Translations under genes and position numbers: made by a program | In this document: positions 53,603 to 63,743 of the stretch, piece after piece | Layout: each line of letters begins with the position of its first letter | Numbering within the stretch: the first letter of the stretch is position 1 | Notes under the pieces: model-generated | What the model was told of the DNA's origin: nothing | The model's database searches: none | Seen by the model: only the letters and a program-made list of their open reading frames with translations | NCBI RefSeq assembly: GCF_049472675.1 | Contig: NZ_JAPNXM010000013.1 | Coordinates: 1-63,743 of the forward strand | DNA length: 63,743 nt | Source of the DNA: Deferribacter thermophilus | Lineage (GTDB): Bacteria > Chrysiogenota > Deferribacteres > Deferribacterales > Deferribacteraceae | Reading direction: 5' to 3'

Positions 53603-55135
53603 ATGGCTGAAAAAAAAGTTTTAGAATCTTTTGAGCAAAGTTTATGGAAAGCTGCAGATAAGCTAAGAAAAAATATAGATGCTGCAGAGTATAAACACGT
53701 TGTTTTAGGACTTATATTTTTAAGATATATATCAGAAGCATTTGAGGATTTATACGAAAAACTAAAAAAAGGTGAAGGAGAGTACGAAGGAGCAGACCCA
53801 GAAGATATAGACGAATACAGAGCTGAAAATGTGTTTTTCGTTCCAACAGAGGCAAGATGGAGTTATCTAAAGACTTATGCAAAAAGCCCTGAAATTGGAA
53901 AAATAATTGACAACGCTATGGAACTCATAGAAAAAGTAAATCCATCACTAAAAGGTGTTTTACCTAAGGTTTACGCAAGAGGAAACATTGACCCTATAAG
54001 TTTGGGAGGACTTATTGACCTTTTTAGTAATATCTCAATAGATGAAGCAAAAGAAAAAACATCTGACATATTAGGTCATGTTTTTGAGTATTTTTTAGGA
54101 CAGTTTGCTTTGGCTGAGGGTAGGAAAGGAGGTCAGTTTTACACCCCAAGAAGTGTTGTTGAACTTCTTGTTGAGATGCTCCAGCCTTACAAAGGAAGAG
54201 TGTTTGACCCTTGCTGTGGAAGTGGAGGAATGTTTGTTCAGTCAGAAAAGTTTGTCTTGGCTCACCAAGGTAAAATAAACGATATCTCAATTTATGGACA
54301 GGAAAGCAATCAAACAACTTGGCGACTTTGTAAAATGAACCTTGCCATAAGAGGAATAGACAGCTCCCAAGTAAAATGGAATCCAGAAGGGTCTTTTTTA
54401 AACGATGCACACAAAGATTTAAAAGCTGATTTTGTAATAGCTAATCCACCTTTTAACGATAGTGATTGGAGTGGAGAATTACTTAGAAACGATGTTAGAT
54501 GGAAATATGGCGTGCCACCTGCTAATAACGCCAACTATGCATGGATACAACACTTCATCTTTCATCTTGCACCCAGCGGAAAAGCGGGTTTTGTTTTGGC
54601 AAAAGGGTCTTTAACTACAAAACAAAAAGATGAGTACGAGATAAGAAAAAATATGATTGAAAGCGATATTATAGATTGTATTGTAAACCTGCCTTCAAAA
54701 CTCTTTTTAAATACACAAATCCCTGCTTGTTTGTGGTTTATAAGAAAAAATAAAACAACAAGAAAAGGGCAGATTTTATTTATTGACGCAAGAGATATGG
54801 GACAGCTAATAAATAGAAGACAAAGAATCTTAACTCAAGAAGATATTAGAAAAATTGCAGACACATATCATAAATGGCAAAAAGAAGATGAAAGTTATGA
54901 AGATATAAAAGGGTTTTGTAAGTCTGCAACTATTGAAGAAGTTAGAGAACTTGATTATGTTTTAACACCGGGTCGTTATGTAGGGCTTTCTGATGAAGAA
55001 GATGATTTTGACTTTGAAGAGAGATTTATAAAATTAAAAACTGAATTTTTAGAGCAGTTAAAAGAAGAAGAAAGACTAAATAAACTAATACTGGAAAATC
55101 TGGAAAAAATAGAAATTAGGAAGAATGAAGAGTAA
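53603..55135 (+). CDS. hsdM: Type I restriction-modification methyltransferase HsdM
   Basis: A 510-residue N6-adenine methyltransferase. The N-terminal HsdM_N domain (EQSLWKAADKLRKNIDAAEYKHVVLGLIFLRYIS region) comes first, the SAM motif DPCCGSGG at 202-208 and the catalytic NPPF at 281-284. GRKGGQFYTPRSVVELLVE is a family hallmark. The ATG at 53603 follows AAGGAG. With HsdS it methylates host DNA; with HsdR it forms the restriction complex. First gene of the defence operon. Confidence 0.94.
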   Translation: MAEKKVLESFEQSLWKAADKLRKNIDAAEYKHVVLGLIFLRYISEAFEDLYEKLKKGEGEYEGADPEDIDEYRAENVFFVPTEARWSYLKTYAKSPEIGKIIDNAMELIEKVNPSLKGVLPKVYARGNIDPISLGGLIDLFSNISIDEAKEKTSDILGHVFEYFLGQFALAEGRKGGQFYTPRSVVELLVEMLQPYKGRVFDPCCGSGGMFVQSEKFVLAHQGKINDISIYGQESNQTTWRLCKMNLAIRGIDSSQVKWNPEGSFLNDAHKDLKADFVIANPPFNDSDWSGELLRNDVRWKYGVPPANNANYAWIQHFIFHLAPSGKAGFVLAKGSLTTKQKDEYEIRKNMIESDIIDCIVNLPSKLFLNTQIPACLWFIRKNKTTRKGQILFIDARDMGQLINRRQRILTQEDIRKIADTYHKWQKEDESYEDIKGFCKSATIEEVRELDYVLTPGRYVGLSDEEDDFDFEERFIKLKTEFLEQLKEEERLNKLILENLEKIEIRKNEE

Positions 55136-55138
55136 AGG

Positions 55139-55222
55139 ATGAAGTTAGATGAAATTATAAAACAGCCAGAGAATAGAAAGCTTGAATTTAAAGAAAAGGT
55201 AGAAGTGTATATTATGTTTTAA
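55139..55222 (+). pseudogene. Remnant of a Schlafen/AlbA_2-domain protein
   Basis: A 27-residue frame, MKLDEIIKQPENRKLEFKEK then a few more residues and a stop, matches the first residues of AlbA_2-type ATP-binding proteins (E-R-LEFKE). It begins three bases after the hsdM stop. AlbA_2 genes commonly sit between hsdM and hsdS, so a full gene was probably deleted here. Confidence 0.6.
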
Positions 55223-55235
55223 AAGAGAAAAAGCT

Positions 55236-56354
55236 ATGAGTGAAAAAATACCTGAAGGATGGAAAAAAGTTAAGCTGGGAGAGGTAGTTATATTTAATTA
55301 TGGAAAATCTCTTCCTAAAAAAGAACGTATTAAGGGAAATATTCCTGTTTACAGCTCAGCTGGTATAACTGGTTGGCATAATAAAGCTTTGGTAAATTCA
55401 AAAGGAATTATTGTTGGTAGAAAAGGAACAATAGGCAAAGTTTATAAATCAAAAGTTCCTTTTTATCCGATTGATACTTGCTATTATATTTTACCAAGTG
55501 AAAAGTATGAATTTGATTTTATGTATTATTTACTCATTTATTTAAAATTAGACAAATTAAATGAAGACAGTGCCGTTCCAGGTTTAAACAGAAATACAGC
55601 TTATTCTCAGGAAATCTTTCTTCCACCTCTTCCTGAACAAAAAGCCATAGCTTCTGTGCTTTCATCTCTTGATGATAAAATAGACCTTTTACACCGTCAG
55701 AATCAAACCCTTGAAAAAATGGCAGAAACCCTTTTTAGAAAATGGTTTATAGAAGACGCAAAAGATGACTGGGAAGAGGTAAGTTTGGGAGACAGCGATT
55801 TAGCAACTATAATTAGTAGTGGAATAGAAAAATTTGAGGGTGAGAAAATTTATTTAGCAACTGGAGATGTTCAAGATACTAATATCACAGGTGGAGTAAA
55901 AATAACTTATGAAAATAGACCTTCAAGAGCTAATATGCAACCAGTAAAATTTTCAGTATGGTTTGCTAAAAAAGGTGGAGTTAGAAAACTTATAATGTTT
56001 GATGATTATTCAGATATAGACAAATATATTCTTTCAACTGGATTCTCAGGCTTAAAAACAAATGAGTTAAGCCATTATTATATTTGGTGTTTTGTATTAA
56101 CCAAGGAATTTCAAGAAATTAAAGACTCTTTTGTAAGTGGTTCGGTTCAACCTGATATAACCAACGAAGGAATTAAACAAATAACAATACTAAAACCAGA
56201 CAATCAAACACTTATAAAATTTAATGAAATTGTTAAGCCATTATTTTATAAATATCAACAAAACAAGCTTCAAATCCAAACCCTTGAAAACCTTCGAGAT
56301 ACACTACTTCCAAAACTTATGAGCGGAGAAGTTAGGGTAAAGTATGAATTATAA
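55236..56354 (+). CDS. hsdS: Type I restriction specificity subunit HsdS
   Basis: A 372-residue protein with two target-recognition domains (about 5-140 and 185-320). Each is followed by a conserved helical spacer: LPPLPEQKAIASVLSSLDDKIDLL, in parts, at about 130-170, and TLENLRDTLLPKLMSGEVRV at the end. TRD1 has VYSSAGITGWHNKAL and GRKGTIGKVY. It sets the DNA target, which cannot be read from sequence. It overlaps the SIR2 gene by 11 bases. Confidence 0.93.
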   Translation: MSEKIPEGWKKVKLGEVVIFNYGKSLPKKERIKGNIPVYSSAGITGWHNKALVNSKGIIVGRKGTIGKVYKSKVPFYPIDTCYYILPSEKYEFDFMYYLLIYLKLDKLNEDSAVPGLNRNTAYSQEIFLPPLPEQKAIASVLSSLDDKIDLLHRQNQTLEKMAETLFRKWFIEDAKDDWEEVSLGDSDLATIISSGIEKFEGEKIYLATGDVQDTNITGGVKITYENRPSRANMQPVKFSVWFAKKGGVRKLIMFDDYSDIDKYILSTGFSGLKTNELSHYYIWCFVLTKEFQEIKDSFVSGSVQPDITNEGIKQITILKPDNQTLIKFNEIVKPLFYKYQQNKLQIQTLENLRDTLLPKLMSGEVRVKYEL

Positions 56355-59300
56355 CAAAATTTTACCTATTCCAAAAGTTCCTCAAGAAATAATTGATGCA
56401 GTAAATGATGGAAAGTTAGCAGTTTTTATTGGGGCTGGAGTATCAAGGCTTTTAGGAAGTGCAAGTTGGGATGAACTTGCATATAATCTTATCAAGACTT
56501 GTTTTGAAAAAAAGCTTATTAATTATAGAGAGTCTGACTCTTTAAAACAACTTAAAGACCCTAAAAAAATAATTACTATTTGCTACCATCTTTTAAAAGA
56601 AAGCAATAATGAAGAAATTTATTATAAAACACTTGAAAATGCTATTAAATCTAATACAGATCGTCTAAATTCACAAAATATTTATGATGAAATATATAGA
56701 CTAAGAGCTTTATTTATTACAACAAATATAGATAGTCATTTTCATAAATATTTTGAACCTACGAATATTGTATTTAAAGAAAATGAATTTACACCTTCAA
56801 ATATAGATAGAAATAAACTTTATCATATTCATGGATGCTTAGAAAAAGATAGAAATTCTATTATCTTTACAGTTTCTGATTATATTAAGAGATATAACCA
56901 AAAAAAAATTAAAAATTTTCTGGAAGAAATTTTTGAAAAATATACAGTATTGTTTTTAGGATATGGATTAGGTGAATTTGAATTACTTGATTTTTTGATA
57001 ACAAAATCTGAAACAAAAAATAAAGAGTTAAAACATTTTATACTTATTCCATTTTATCGTGGAGAAGAAAATATTCTTGCATTTGAAAAATTTTATTATA
57101 ATTCTATAGGTATTGAGGTTGTCCCTTACGAAAAAGATGAAAAGGGATATGAACAACTTTATGAAGTTCTAAAAAATTGGAATGATGAAATTAATCAGGT
57201 TTCTGGTTACCTATATGATACTTATGAGTATTTAGAAAAATTAGCAAATAACTATAAAAAAGCTGAAGAAGATAAAGTTTTTCAAATTATAAAAAATGAT
57301 GAGCCTCAAAGGAATTATTTTTTTAAATGTCTCGCTTCTACTCCTAATCCATTACCATGGTTAAAACCGTTAAAAGAAAAAGGATATTTTAATCCAGCTG
57401 ATAATCCTAAACCTCAAGAAGTTCCTGATAAAAAAGGATATTTTACAATTCCTTACTGGAATATTCTTGGATATTTGGAGAATGTAGCTAAAAAGAACAA
57501 AGAAACCCCTTCAGACGAAATAACAAATTTATTATTAGAAATAATTCAGGAAATTATAGATTATAAAGATAAAAATGGAGAAAGGATTGAAAATTATAGA
57601 ACTGATTGGGTAATGGTAAAAATTATTTTCTCATTGCCAATTGAGAAGATAAGCAATAAACATATAGAGTTTTTAAAATCTGCCTTAAATTCAAAATGGG
57701 ATAATTCATTAGTTTCATCTGAGATAAAAGAAACCGTACTTCCTAAATTACTAAATGAAGGAGAAAAAGCAAAAAATCTAATTTTAGAATTATTAAAGGT
57801 TATTTTGGATTATAAAAAGATTAAAAAAGACTCTATTTTTAAGGAAGAAGATTCTTTTGATTATATTTCAATAATGGATGAATATTGGCTTTATGAATCT
57901 TTAAAAATCTATAAGCCACAAATAGCCAAAATCTGCGGATTTGAGGCTGCTAAAATTGCTATCCAAAAAATTAAAGAAATAGTAACTGAAGATGAAACGC
58001 AATTTAATTCTATCTGGATTCCAACAATAGAAGACCATCCACAAACAAGTTTTCCTGATAAATATCAAAATCAGTTAGTTTATTTTGTTAGAGATATGTT
58101 TGACCTTGCAAGACCTGAAGAAATAAAAGAAGTTATAAGAAATTTATTGAATGAAGAACATTCTATATTTAAAAGAATTGCAATTCATATTATTAATTAC
58201 CATTATAATGAATTAAATCAATTATTATGGCATTGGACTAAGGACAAGAATCCATTAGATGAAATTTCTGTAAAACATGAATTATTTGAATTATTTAAAA
58301 ATCATGCAAAGGATTTTTCAGGTGAACAGATTGAAAAGATTACGGAATGGATTGAAACAAAAAATTATCATATACCTAAAGAAATAAAAACAAATGAACA
58401 GAAAAAGGAAAAATATCTTGCGTATCAGAAAAAAGAATGGTTTTATTCGCTTTTAAACTCAGGAAATCCTAAGATTATTGAAATTTACAATGAATACAAC
58501 CATTTAGAACCTACAGAACTTAGACATCCTGGCTTTAACTTTTGGATGGAAACGAAATGGGGTTATGAAAGTTTAGTAGATATAGAAGAATTTCTTAATA
58601 AATCTAATGAAGAAATAGTAAAATATTTAGATAGGTTTAAAGATAAGGGAAATATTGATATCGAAAGAATTTCTGACTCTTTTAGAAATGCTGTGAAAGA
58701 AAAGCCTGAAAAGTTTAATGTAGATATGAAACCATTTCTTAAAATTCAAAGAATCTATCAACACTCATTATTATGGGGATTAAAAGAAGCTTGGGATTTA
58801 AGAAAGCCAATTAACTGGGATATATTGTTTGATTTTATTAGTGATTTAATTTCTTCAGATGATTTTTGGAATGAAGAATATAAAACTTACAATTATAGGG
58901 ATTGGATAATATCACAAATAGCAGAATTGATTAAAGAAGGAACTAAAGATGATAAACATGCTTTTGAACCTGAACTTTTACCAAAAGCAGAAAAAATATT
59001 ATTAATCCTTTTTGAAAAAACAAAATCCAATCTAACTGATATGGTTGATTTAGTTACATCAGTTTTGAATTCAACAAAAGGTAAAATATTTTCAGCCATG
59101 ATCAATTATTCTCTGAGATATGCCCGATTATATAAAACAGAAAGTGAAGAGAGATGGATTGAAAGCATAAAAGAAAAATTTACTAAAAGACTTGATCGCA
59201 ATATTGACCCTTCTATTGAATTTTCAGTAATTTTAGGACAATATTTAGCTAATCTTTACTGGCTTGATAAAAACTGGGTAATTAATCATATTAATCAAAT

Positions 59301-60054
59301 TTTTCCTAAAGAAAATGAAACTCATTGGCAAGCTGCTTTTACAGGTTATCTATTTTATTCTTCAAGAATTTATAAAGATATTTATTTTTTACTTAGAGAA
59401 AACAATCACTATTTAAAAGCAATAAAAACAAGTTTTAAAGATGAACATATTACTGAAAGACTTGCTCAACATATAGCTATAGGATATATAGAAAATTGTG
59501 AAAAGTTAGATGATGAAAAAAGTTTAATTTCACAGTTAATTAAAAATGGAAACAAAAAACAATTTTTAGCTATAATAACTTTCTTTTGGATGATGAGAGA
59601 AGGTATTAACGATAAAATAAAAACAAAAATAAAGCCTTTATGGAAATCAATTTTCAATGAATTAAAAGATAATTTAGAAGTTTCTGAAAATCAAGAGATA
59701 ATTTCAAAATTTATTGAATGGTTGGCAATAATAGATGAAATAGATGATGAAATTTTTGAATGGTTAAAACCTACAGTAAGGTATTCTTCTAAATATCACA
59801 ATAATATATTTCTATCAGAATATTTATTGAAACATGTATCAAAAACTCCTCAAAAAGTAGGAGAACTTTTTATTGAAATGCTAAATAATAATATATATTT
59901 AGATTATAAAATTGAAGATATTCAGAAAACAATAGAAATACTATATGAGAGAGGAGAAAAAGAGTTAGCAGATAGAATATGCAACTTATATGGAGCCAGA
60001 GGTTTTGATTTTTTACGTGATATTTATTTTGAATATAATAAAAAAGAGAGTTAG
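56344..60054 (+). CDS. SIR2-domain protein with large helical C-terminus, defence effector candidate
   Basis: A 1236-residue protein. The N-terminal SIR2_2-type domain (about 1-285) shows the NAD-binding FIGAGVSRLLG (GAGVS 30-34), TTNID (126-130) and HIHG (161-164), then FLGYGLGEFELLDFL. These are the residues NADase-type SIR2 domains use (Asn128, Asp130, His163 here). The remaining 950 residues are helical, Trp- and Glu-rich (ARM-like or DUF4020-like), probably a sensor. SIR2 proteins of phage defence (ThsA, DSR1, DSR2, SIR2-HerA) deplete NAD+ on infection. The gene overlaps hsdS and ends three bases before hsdR, so it is built into the type I operon. Confidence 0.8.
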   Translation: MNYNKILPIPKVPQEIIDAVNDGKLAVFIGAGVSRLLGSASWDELAYNLIKTCFEKKLINYRESDSLKQLKDPKKIITICYHLLKESNNEEIYYKTLENAIKSNTDRLNSQNIYDEIYRLRALFITTNIDSHFHKYFEPTNIVFKENEFTPSNIDRNKLYHIHGCLEKDRNSIIFTVSDYIKRYNQKKIKNFLEEIFEKYTVLFLGYGLGEFELLDFLITKSETKNKELKHFILIPFYRGEENILAFEKFYYNSIGIEVVPYEKDEKGYEQLYEVLKNWNDEINQVSGYLYDTYEYLEKLANNYKKAEEDKVFQIIKNDEPQRNYFFKCLASTPNPLPWLKPLKEKGYFNPADNPKPQEVPDKKGYFTIPYWNILGYLENVAKKNKETPSDEITNLLLEIIQEIIDYKDKNGERIENYRTDWVMVKIIFSLPIEKISNKHIEFLKSALNSKWDNSLVSSEIKETVLPKLLNEGEKAKNLILELLKVILDYKKIKKDSIFKEEDSFDYISIMDEYWLYESLKIYKPQIAKICGFEAAKIAIQKIKEIVTEDETQFNSIWIPTIEDHPQTSFPDKYQNQLVYFVRDMFDLARPEEIKEVIRNLLNEEHSIFKRIAIHIINYHYNELNQLLWHWTKDKNPLDEISVKHELFELFKNHAKDFSGEQIEKITEWIETKNYHIPKEIKTNEQKKEKYLAYQKKEWFYSLLNSGNPKIIEIYNEYNHLEPTELRHPGFNFWMETKWGYESLVDIEEFLNKSNEEIVKYLDRFKDKGNIDIERISDSFRNAVKEKPEKFNVDMKPFLKIQRIYQHSLLWGLKEAWDLRKPINWDILFDFISDLISSDDFWNEEYKTYNYRDWIISQIAELIKEGTKDDKHAFEPELLPKAEKILLILFEKTKSNLTDMVDLVTSVLNSTKGKIFSAMINYSLRYARLYKTESEERWIESIKEKFTKRLDRNIDPSIEFSVILGQYLANLYWLDKNWVINHINQIFPKENETHWQAAFTGYLFYSSRIYKDIYFLLRENNHYLKAIKTSFKDEHITERLAQHIAIGYIENCEKLDDEKSLISQLIKNGNKKQFLAIITFFWMMREGINDKIKTKIKPLWKSIFNELKDNLEVSENQEIISKFIEWLAIIDEIDDEIFEWLKPTVRYSSKYHNNIFLSEYLLKHVSKTPQKVGELFIEMLNNNIYLDYKIEDIQKTIEILYERGEKELADRICNLYGARGFDFLRDIYFEYNKKES

Positions 60055-60056
60055 CA

Positions 60057-63000
60057 ATGTCTAAACTAACTGAATCATCTATTGAAAATTTTGCAATAGA
60101 GCTTTTAAAAAATCAAGGATACGATTATCTGTTTGGTGGAGATATTGCTCCGGATGGGGAAAATCCTTTAAGAAAATCATTTGAAGATGTGATTTTATTC
60201 GATAGGTTAAAATCAGCTATAAAAAGAATAAACCCAAACTTACCCAAAAATGCAATAGATGATGCCATAAAGCAAATAACCCAAATCCACACACCAGATT
60301 TAATAGCAAATAACGAAGCATTTCATAGAATGCTAACAGAAGGTGTAAAAATTACCTATCAGAAAGATGGGATTGAGAGAGGCGATATTGTATGGCTTGT
60401 TGATTTTAAAAACCCAGAAAATAATGATTTTTTAGTAGTCAATCAATTTACAGTCATAGAAAATCACAAAAACAAAAGACCAGATATAGTTATATTTATA
60501 AACGGACTTCCACTTGTGGTAATGGAGCTAAAAAACCCAGCAGATGAAAACGCCACTATAAAATCAGCTTATAATCAGCTTCAAACCTATAAAAAAACAA
60601 TACCTTCACTTTTACATACAACGAAATTTTAATAATATCAGATGGACTTGAAGCAAAAATGGGTAGTCTGTCTGCCGGATACGATAGATTTATGTACTGG
60701 AAAACAGCAGATGGAAAAAAGGAAGCTTCACACCTTGTAAGTCAGCTTGAAACATTAATAAAAGGACTTTTAAATAAACAAACTTTAATTGACTACATAA
60801 GTTTTTTTATCCTTTTTGAAAAAACAAAAAAAGAAGATGAAAAAGGACAAACAATCATACAAACAACAAAGAAAATAGCTGGTTATCACCAATACTATGC
60901 AGTAAATAAGGCAATAGAATCAACTATTAGGGCAATAGGTAGAAATATATCAATTTTAAGAGAAGAACCATCTTTGTATGGGCTGCCTGATGTGAAGAAT
61001 CAGCCTGAAGGAGATAAAAAAGCAGGTGTTGTTTGGCATACCCAAGGTTCTGGAAAATCATTATCAATGCTTTTTTATTCAGGAAAAATAATCCAAACAA
61101 TTAACAACCCAACAATCGTTGTTATTACAGATAGAAACGACCTTGACGACCAGCTGTTTGATACATTTGCTTCTGCTACACAGATTTTAAGACAAGAGCC
61201 TGTTCAAGCTACAAGCAGAAAACATTTAAAAGAGCTATTAAAAGTAGATAGTGGAGGAGTTGTATTTACAACTATTCATAAATTTTGGCCTGAAGAAGGA
61301 AATGTTTATGAGACTTTATCTAATAGAGATAATATTATAGTCATTGTTGATGAAGCACACAGAACCCAGTACGGATTTAAAGCAAAAGTCGACAAAGAAA
61401 CAGGAGAGATTAAATACGGTTTTGCAAAATATTTAAGAGATGCTCTGCCAAATGCAACCTATATTGCCTTTACTGGAACACCTATTGAAAAAACAGACAG
61501 GAACACACCAGCAGTTTTTGGAAACTACATTGATATATACGACATAGCAAACGCCGTTGAAGATGGAGCTACTGTCCCAATCTACTACGAAAGCAGACTT
61601 ATAAAAATAGATATAACAGAAGAAGGAAAAAAATTAATAAAAGAGTATGAAGAAGAATTAGATGAAAAAGGATTATCAGAAGTAGAAAAAGCAAGGGCAA
61701 AATGGGCTAAACTTGAAGCGTTAGTTGGAGCTAAACCAAGAATAAAAGAAATAGCAAAAGATATTGTTAATCATTTTGAAAACCGCCTTGAAGTGATGGA
61801 TGGAAAAGTAATGATTGTTACTATGACAAGAAGAATTGCCGCCGAGCTTTATGATGAAATTGTAAAGCTTCATCCAGAATGGCACAGTGATGAGTTAAAA
61901 AAAGGAAAAATAAAAGTTGTAATGACAACGTCTTCCTCAGATGAGCCAGAAATATCAAGATTTTACCTGACAAAAGAAGAAAGAAGAATTCTTGCAGATA
62001 GATTTAAAGACCCAGAAGATGAGCTAAAGCTTGTAATTGTTGTTGATATGTGGCTAACAGGTTTTGATGTGCCTTGTCTTCATACAATGTATATTGATAA
62101 ACCGATGAAAGGTCATACACTCATGCAGGCAATTGCAAGGGTAAACAGGGTTTACAAAGATAAAACAGGTGGGCTTATTGTTGACTATATAGGTATAGCT
62201 TCAGATTTAAAAGAAGCTTTATCTTTTTATGCAGAAAGCGGAGGGAAAGGAGACCCTGCAAAACTACAAGAAGAAGCTATAAAAGTTATGCTTGAAAAAT
62301 TAGAAGTTGTTAGGGATATGTTTTATGGTTTTGAATATAAAAGATATTTTAATGTAGATACTTCAGAAAAATTAAATATTATCCTTGAAGCAGAAGATTT
62401 TATACTTGGACTCGAAAACGGTAAAAAAAGGTATATTGATGCTGTTAGCGCATTATCAAAAGCCTTTTCAATAGCAGTACCTCATCCTAAGGCAATGGAA
62501 GTAAAAGAGGAAGTAGCATTTTTTCAATCTGTAAAATCAAGACTTTTAAAATTTAACACAGGTAATGAATCCATAATAGAAAACTACGAAACAGCGATAA
62601 AGCAAATTGTTGATCAAGCTATTTCTTCAAAAGGAGTTATTGATATATTTGATGCTGCGGGACTTAAAAAACCGGACATCTCAATTTTATCTGACGAATT
62701 TTTAGAAGAGATAAAAGGAATGAAATACAAAAACTTAGCCATTGAGACATTAAAAAAGCTTATAAATGATGAGATTAAAGGAAGAATAAAAATAAATTTT
62801 ATAAAAAGTAAATCTTTAATGAAATCTTTAGAAGATTTAATTAGAAGATATAATAACAGACTAATCACAGCAGCTGAAGTAATAGATGAGCTTATAAATC
62901 TTGCAAAAGAAATAAAAGAAAGCGATAAAGAACCTAAAGAGATGGGATTATCTGAATATGAGTATGCTTTTTACTGTGCAGTTGCTGACAATGAAAGTGC

Positions 63001-63241
63001 AAGAGAACTAATGGGAAAAGAAAAACTTAGGGAACTTGCTACTGTTTTATTTAAAAAAGTAAAAGAAAACACAACTATAGACTGGAATATTAGAGAAAGT
63101 GCAAGGGCAAAATTAAAGGTTATAATCAAAAGGACTCTAAGGCAATATGGATATCCACCTGATATGCAAAAACTTGCTACTGAAACTGTATTAAAGCAGG
63201 CAGAATTGGTCGCAGATGAGATCTTAGCTCAAACTCAGTAG
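60057..63241 (+). pseudogene. hsdR: Type I restriction subunit HsdR, frameshifted
   Basis: Two frames together make a 1061-residue HsdR. The first (60057-60632) holds the PD-(D/E)xK nuclease: Asp143 in RPDIVIFINGLP, Glu157 and Lys159 in MELKN, then a stop. One base is missing at the T-run 60610-60613; restoring it gives PSL-TYNEILIISDGLEAKMG and joins the second frame. That frame starts in phase at 60614 and first offers an ATG at 60659; it holds the helicase motor with Walker A HTQGSGKS, DEAHR and FTGTP, and the HsdR C-terminal domain. Unless translated by slippage, the restriction activity is off while modification remains. Confidence 0.9.
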
Positions 63242-63524
63242 TAGGTAGTGTTCACAATTTTGTTACAATGTGAATGAATTGGTTTTTAATTAGGTTATTT
63301 GTATTGTTATAAATAAGATAACTTTACAGAAAAAACAGAAAAACTGCTGTAAGGAGCTATTTGCAATTTAAAACTGCAGTTGTCTCGTATTTGGTTTTGC
63401 TAAAACAAAATACATTTATGGCAGATTGTATCCTTTGCTATCCTACGATTATGTAGGTTTTTATAGATTTTCAAGGGTATCTCGAACCTTAAAGTCGGGA
63501 GTATTTCGCTAACATATATATATC

Positions 63525-63743
63525 AAGGGTGTTTCACAGTAAAATTTATATAACATATTGATATTTAATCTATTTTCTGCTAAATTATGCTTAATTTTTA
63601 ATAATAAGGGAGGTAATTATGCCTTCAAAAGAGATAAAAGGGATGACAGTATCAGACATAGCAGCTCAAGATAAATTATCAAAACAAAAACGTAATAGAT
63701 TAAGGTTTTTAAATGATTTAATAAACTTTTCAAAGATAGAGAA
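63525..63743 (+). mobile_element. Insertion sequence, left end and start of transposase
   Basis: The terminus AAGGGTGTTTCACAG begins here, with 75 bp shared inversely with the left edge of the window. The element runs off the right end. It lies 283 bases after hsdR; that gap holds TTCACA/TGTGAA arms (63251-63274) and nothing else I recognise. Confidence 0.85.
63619..63743 (+). CDS. Transposase, N-terminal part
   Basis: The first 41 codons of a transposase (MPSKEIKGMTVSDIAAQDKL then SKQKRNRLRFLNDLINF), cut by the window end. A GGGAGG site precedes the ATG, about 94 bases inside the IS end. The basic KRNRLRFL segment recalls IS5-like transposases, but too little is present to assign the family. 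Confidence 0.6.
   Translation, partial: MPSKEIKGMTVSDIAAQDKLSKQKRNRLRFLNDLINFSKIE

Noticed and set aside
40229..63743. A second copy of the tRNA-Leu 3' end marking the right boundary of the element
   Set aside because: No repeat of the T-arm and acceptor sequence was found in the rest of the window.

Overview
The window is AT-rich (roughly 30% GC by eye) and comes from a Gram-negative bacterium: it has a nearly complete type II secretion system, lipoprotein signal peptidase, periplasmic thiol chemistry and a sigma-54-type pilin promoter. The gene set and base composition would fit an anaerobic, moderately thermophilic lineage such as the Deferribacteres. That placement is a guess from gene style and no phylogeny was run.

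Core chromosome, 0-40.1 kb. The left edge is the end of an insertion sequence that has cut off a sensor histidine kinase. Next come a nitroreductase, a thioredoxin-fold YyaL/DUF255 protein and an MFS transporter. A divergent biotin locus (bioD-bioA to the left; bioB-bioF-BioH-like esterase-bioC to the right) runs on into two 4-aminobenzoate genes (pabB, pabC). A split type II secretion cluster follows: gspC-D-E-F leftward and gspG-H-I-J-K-L-M-N rightward, with a CPBP protease and a MITE-like element between the halves. gspC carries a frameshift at a run of nine A. Then come a lipoprotein, an Old Yellow Enzyme homologue, a DsrE-like protein bracketed by two palindromes, an SDR enzyme, a type IV pilin with its sigma-54 promoter, tRNA-Pro(GGG), a MerR-type regulator, IHF alpha, tsaC, purE-purD-purH, lspA, ileS, a DsbC/DsbA-like protein, tRNA-Pro(UGG) and a threonine aldolase.

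Accessory region, 40.1-63.7 kb. A plasmid-like integrative element starts at tRNA-Leu(UAA). It carries a P4-type integrase, an AlpA-like regulator, two unrecognised proteins, an HTH protein, a second tyrosine recombinase with a separate core-binding protein, a broken higA, a GC-rich putative structured RNA, a ParR-like protein, a ParM-like actin, a ColE2-type primase/replication initiator and a VirB1-like lytic transglycosylase. Five of its genes share an almost identical 18-bp upstream box, CTAAAAAT-N4-TTGACY, which looks like an element-specific control site. A stretch of decayed IS3, IS4-like and IS256 fragments separates this element from a defence cluster: hsdM, hsdS, a 1236-residue SIR2-domain protein and hsdR, in one tightly packed operon. 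hsdR is broken by a one-base frameshift between its nuclease and helicase parts. The window ends in a second copy of the IS seen at the left edge, in inverted orientation.

The most unusual items are the shared promoter/operator box, the SIR2 effector embedded in the type I restriction operon whose restriction subunit is frameshifted, the structured RNA candidate and nearby hairpins in the plasmid-like element, and a family of covarying palindromes scattered through the T2SS region.
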